From assembly GCA_034766995.1 (NCBI GenBank), contig CM068319.1, forward strand, positions 24,131,459-24,195,458: a DNA stretch of 64,000 nucleotides. Reading direction: 5' to 3'. The position numbers were made by a program, and so were the translations under genes. Shown here in pieces: positions 61,501 through 64,000 of the stretch; the first letter of the stretch is position 1; every line of letters starts with the position of its first letter. The stretch comes from Acanthacorydalis orientalis (lineage: Eukaryota; Arthropoda; Insecta; Megaloptera; Corydalidae). The notes below the pieces were generated by a model. The model had not been told where the DNA came from, ran no database searches, and saw only the letters and a list, made by a program, of their open reading frames with translations.

Positions 61501-63389
61501 TTATAATCCAATACCAATGTTTATCATATTCAGTCAGTCTTAATTTTTCAAATAAATATTTTAATACAAAGGTTATTAACGCAATATAAGCTAAATATTT
61601 ATTTTGAAATAATTGTCATTTTTTAAATCATTATACACACATTATTAAGAATAATTTTCATCTAATTTTCAATTCATCCTTTAGGTATTGTTACCGGATG
61701 GGGACTTACACAGTCAAACGGTGCACTTGCTGAAAAACTGCAAGAAGTAACCGTTCCAATTATTTCTAATAAAGTATGTAGAGAAACTGCGTACGGAAAA
61801 GATAGAATCACTGCGAATATGATATGTGCAGGCTATGTTGATGAAGGAACAAAAGATTCTTGCCAAGGTGACAGTGGTGGACCTATGCACATTATTAATA
61901 ATACAATACATCATGTAGTTGGTGAGAAAATTTGTTTTTTAATTATTGAATACAATATTCGAAAGTGTATCATGTAAAAATATAATTAACTCTCTATTCC
62001 TGCACGAATTTATTTAACATACAATTGGTTTAATGAAAACACTGAATTAAAAAAAAAACGTTATTTCATCAATCTTCTATTCATTATCAAAATTGTAACG
62101 AATTTTCAGAACATAAAATTATGGAATTTTTAATTTAAAAAATATAAAAATAAAGATAGTAACATGATTGTATGTAGATACAGTTTCTAAATATATTGTT
62201 TATATAAATAATTAACGAATTCTAAAAGAAAGTATAACTAGTAGCAAAAAAGCGCAAGTATAGATAGTTCTAGTATAGATATTAGGTATATACAGATTTA
62301 ATTTTTTTTATTAGAATGAACAGGTTTTTTAATAATATTTCATTATAAAAATGTTATCAATTACGCATGAAAAGTATATCATTTTTACTAAAAATCCAAG
62401 TAAATTTCAATAAACATGTAAGAAGTATTGATAGAACAAAATCATAACAATTTTGTCGTATATTTTCTACCAATCAACACATATTCTTTGAATTTTTGAA
62501 TAGTTTATAGTGTATACATTTTGAAATCGGTAATATTCAACATGTAGCTTTGCAAAAGATATTTGACTCTGCATCTTTTTAATATTACAAACGACAATTA
62601 CTACATTTTCTACTTATTTTAATTATAAAACGAAAAAATAGAATTTATAATTAAATACGTTATTCGATCTAAATGATTCCAACCTAATAAAAAATAATCT
62701 TTAAAAAGATATTTTTTTATTTTTCAATTTAATCTCCTCTTATTTCAATGAAATTTTCAGAACTTATAATAAGAGCTTTTATACGTTTATAAGAACATTC
62801 AACGCATCTCTTTTAAAAATATAAATAACTATAAACAAATATAAATAGCTACAAAACGTAAAAATAACAGTTAAGCATTAAAAATTACAATTGGACAGGA
62901 AAAATTGTAAATAAAGCATATATTTCCAAAATAAGATTTCATTGATCTGCCAAAAGTTTTCACATTACATTTTAATTAAATTATATGATTGTTTCAATAA
63001 AACTTATTCTTGTCTTATGTCTCAGTCTTATACATTGTTCCAAATTTTAGGTCATACATTTAGTAAATATCTCAAAAAAATATGAATACTGTTTACCTAA
63101 AGTACTGAAGTTGCTATTTATTTAATTCGAAAACTATTTTAAAATAAATAACAAATTGCTGTAATTATTTACATTTGCATAATATACTGCATCTGCTTTA
63201 AACACTGGTTAAGAGATAAAACATAATAATATTATAGGTGTTGTATCATGGGGAGAAGGTTGTGCAGAACCAAATCATCCCGGAGTTTATACACGCGTCA
63301 ATCGTTTTGTTACTTGGATTGAAAACAATACCAAAGATGCTTGCACATGTAAAGAAGTTCAGCCACCGATTAAAAAGACGGGTACTTAA
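56177..63389 (+). CDS. Gene D: trypsin-like serine protease, complete (CG18735-like)
   Basis: Complete S1-family secreted protease of 346 residues and the only plus-strand gene. Exons: 56177..56266, 58172..58337, 60069..60231, 60431..60663, 61685..61921 and 63238..63389 (1041 nt, all GT/AG and in phase). Order: signal peptide; propeptide with a leucine-rich stretch ([14 protein letters not shown]), a Pro/Thr-rich stretch and CTPCKCG; activation R95|I96 (NRIIGG); His136; Asp185 (DNDIALL); pocket Asp275; Ser281 (GDSGGP); SWG and HPG; tail [17 protein letters not shown]. The [18 protein letters not shown] segment and the acidic [10 protein letters not shown] recall Drosophila CG18735. It is inverted relative to genes A to C. 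Confidence 0.95.
56267..58171 (+). other. Gene D intron 1
   Basis: 1.9 kb intron with (TA)n tracts at about 57015..57066 (after TATG units), 57257..57312 and 58118..58142. A pyrimidine-only run rich in TCTCTCCC lies at about 58074..58115, upstream of the exon 2 acceptor. Confidence 0.75.
58172..58337 (+). CDS. Gene D exon 2, propeptide
   Basis: 166 nt, phase 0 to phase 1. The acceptor is TTATGCAG and the donor TGT A|GTACGT. It encodes [40 protein letters not shown] and [16 protein letters not shown] strong pyrimidine tract lies about 60 to 100 bp upstream, separated from the acceptor by a (TA)n run. Confidence 0.85.
59003..59376 (-). mobile_element. Non-LTR retrotransposon ORF2 C-terminal fragment
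   Basis: The minus strand reads [20 protein letters not shown], then [40 protein letters not shown] and [13 protein letters not shown] before stops. This is the familiar tail of reverse-transcriptase ORF2 proteins of the jockey/I type, where RWIGHVERM, GRPRLRW and LGVRNWRR motifs recur. There is no reverse-transcriptase core, so it is a 5'-truncated, inactive copy. It lies antisense within gene D intron 2. Confidence 0.8.
59853..59900. repeat. Two-part hairpin in gene D intron 2
   Basis: Outer arms GACTACAAATCAT (59853..59865) and ATGATTTGTAGTC (59888..59900) enclose a perfect palindrome TTCATTCTAGAATGAA (59872..59887), with a 6-nt bulge on one side. It lies about 170 bp before exon 3. Confidence 0.85.
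60069..60231 (+). CDS. Gene D exon 3, activation site and catalytic His
   Basis: 163 nt, phase 1 to phase 2, encoding [34 protein letters not shown] and TAAHCVI. The acceptor is TGTTTTAG and the donor AG|GTAAAT. Confidence 0.95.
60431..60663 (+). CDS. Gene D exon 4, catalytic Asp region
   Basis: 233 nt, phase 2 to phase 1. It encodes [35 protein letters not shown] and [17 protein letters not shown]. Two in-frame acceptors exist 6 nt apart (CAG at 60430, TAG at 60436). I chose the upstream one because it gives the same number of residues between the TAAHC Cys and EHD as gene A. The pyrimidine tract before it is poor. Confidence 0.85.
60664..61684 (+). other. Gene D intron 4
   Basis: 1 kb AT-rich intron without a long microsatellite. 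A mildly GC-richer stretch at 61200..61320 is not recognisable. Confidence 0.7.
61685..61921 (+). CDS. Gene D exon 5, specificity pocket and catalytic Ser
   Basis: 237 nt, phase 1 to phase 1. It encodes [49 protein letters not shown] and the HHVVG strand. The donor G|GTGAGA leads into a 1.3 kb intron. Confidence 0.95.
61922..63237 (+). other. Gene D intron 5
   Basis: 1.3 kb AT-rich intron, notable in this window for lacking a (TA)n tract. Nothing else is recognisable. Confidence 0.7.
63238..63389 (+). CDS. Gene D exon 6, C-terminus
   Basis: 152 nt with a TAA stop at 63387..63389. It encodes [31 protein letters not shown] and the tail [17 protein letters not shown], longer and more basic than the tails of B and C. 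Confidence 0.95.
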
Positions 63390-64000
63390 ACAAGATCTGA
63401 TTCCTATAAATGAATAATAGATGTACTTAACTAATTTATTATTATAGTAAATATAATTCTATATTATACTTTATTACATTTTAATTTTTAAGTTTCTTTT
63501 ATATGTTGAGTTAAAAAAAATTAAATATATTTTAAAATAAATTTACAACATACACTTTTACATTATATCAACATATATTTATATTTATTTTAGAACCTGA
63601 AACATGAAATTAATTGTATAGTTGATTACAATCACAGTTGATTTTTTCAAAGAAGAATGGTATGTTTTGAAATAATTTATAATAAAGTATACACAATTAA
63701 CTTTGTAATGACATATTTTCATAGATATTATTTTCTTTATATTAAAATATTAATAATGATCTCGTTTTTGAATCAGTTCTTTCATTAATATTTATATTTT
63801 TATCATATCTAAAATATTCATACCATTTTATTTAATAATTCATCAGAAAAGAACATGGAATATGGAAAAAAATTTAAACCGTCACTACAATCACAATTAA
63901 ATGGTAATTATTAATAAGTTATTTCTCGGTTAAAATTTGGAATATTTTTTTAAATAATCTATAAATTATATTTATTAATAATAATTTATTTAAATTTTTC
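63390..64000 (+). other. Gene D 3' flank
   Basis: Contains the 3' UTR and AT-rich downstream DNA. AATAAA at 63536..63541, 147 nt past the stop, is a candidate polyadenylation signal. No further gene starts before the window ends. Confidence 0.6.
63536..63541 (+). terminator. Gene D candidate polyadenylation signal
   Basis: AATAAA on the coding strand within the likely 3' UTR. The hexamer is frequent in DNA of this composition, so the assignment is tentative. Confidence 0.4.

Overview
The window is AT-rich eukaryotic (insect-type) DNA. Long introns with GT/AG boundaries, an exon density near 5 percent, roughly sixty (TA)n microsatellites by eye, mariner and non-LTR relics, and proteins closely resembling insect trypsin-like proteases all point to a holometabolous insect. 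A bee or other hymenopteran is my best guess, but the sequence alone does not prove it.

The only genes I can support are four secreted S1-family (trypsin-like) serine proteases, rebuilt here exon by exon. Gene A (minus, 1..6035) is cut by the left edge and lacks most of its catalytic domain. Gene B (minus, 11644..23732), gene C (minus, 35005..43191) and gene D (plus, 56177..63389) are complete, at 343, 308 and 346 codons before the stop. B resembles Drosophila CG11836 and D resembles CG18735, as recalled from memory. Each gene has a signal-peptide exon, a short non-clip propeptide ending in a three-cysteine motif, an R|IVGG-type activation site and, where the sequence is present, a His/Asp/Ser triad with Asp189 trypsin specificity. 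Intron phases are the same throughout, and the exon carrying IVGG and TAAHC is exactly 163 nt in all four. This is an old tandem family with one member (D) inverted.

Layout: 1..6035 gene A; 6036..11643 spacer; 11644..23732 gene B, with a 6.3 kb first intron holding a GC-richer hairpin island; 23733..35004 spacer with a mariner-type relic; 35005..43191 gene C, with an internally deleted mariner in one intron; 43192..56176 spacer with a perfect hairpin and transposon scraps; 56177..63389 gene D, with a retrotransposon tail in intron 2; 63390..64000 3' flank.

The most interesting protein-level signal is a shared arrangement of three extra N-terminal cysteines and a two-cysteine C-terminal tail in every complete gene. 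It predicts a protease whose propeptide and C-terminus are tied together by disulfides after activation. At DNA level there are several near-perfect short-loop hairpins, one with a direct repeat suggestive of template switching. I found no CRISPR array, no tRNA or rRNA, and nothing that looks like an entirely new genetic system.
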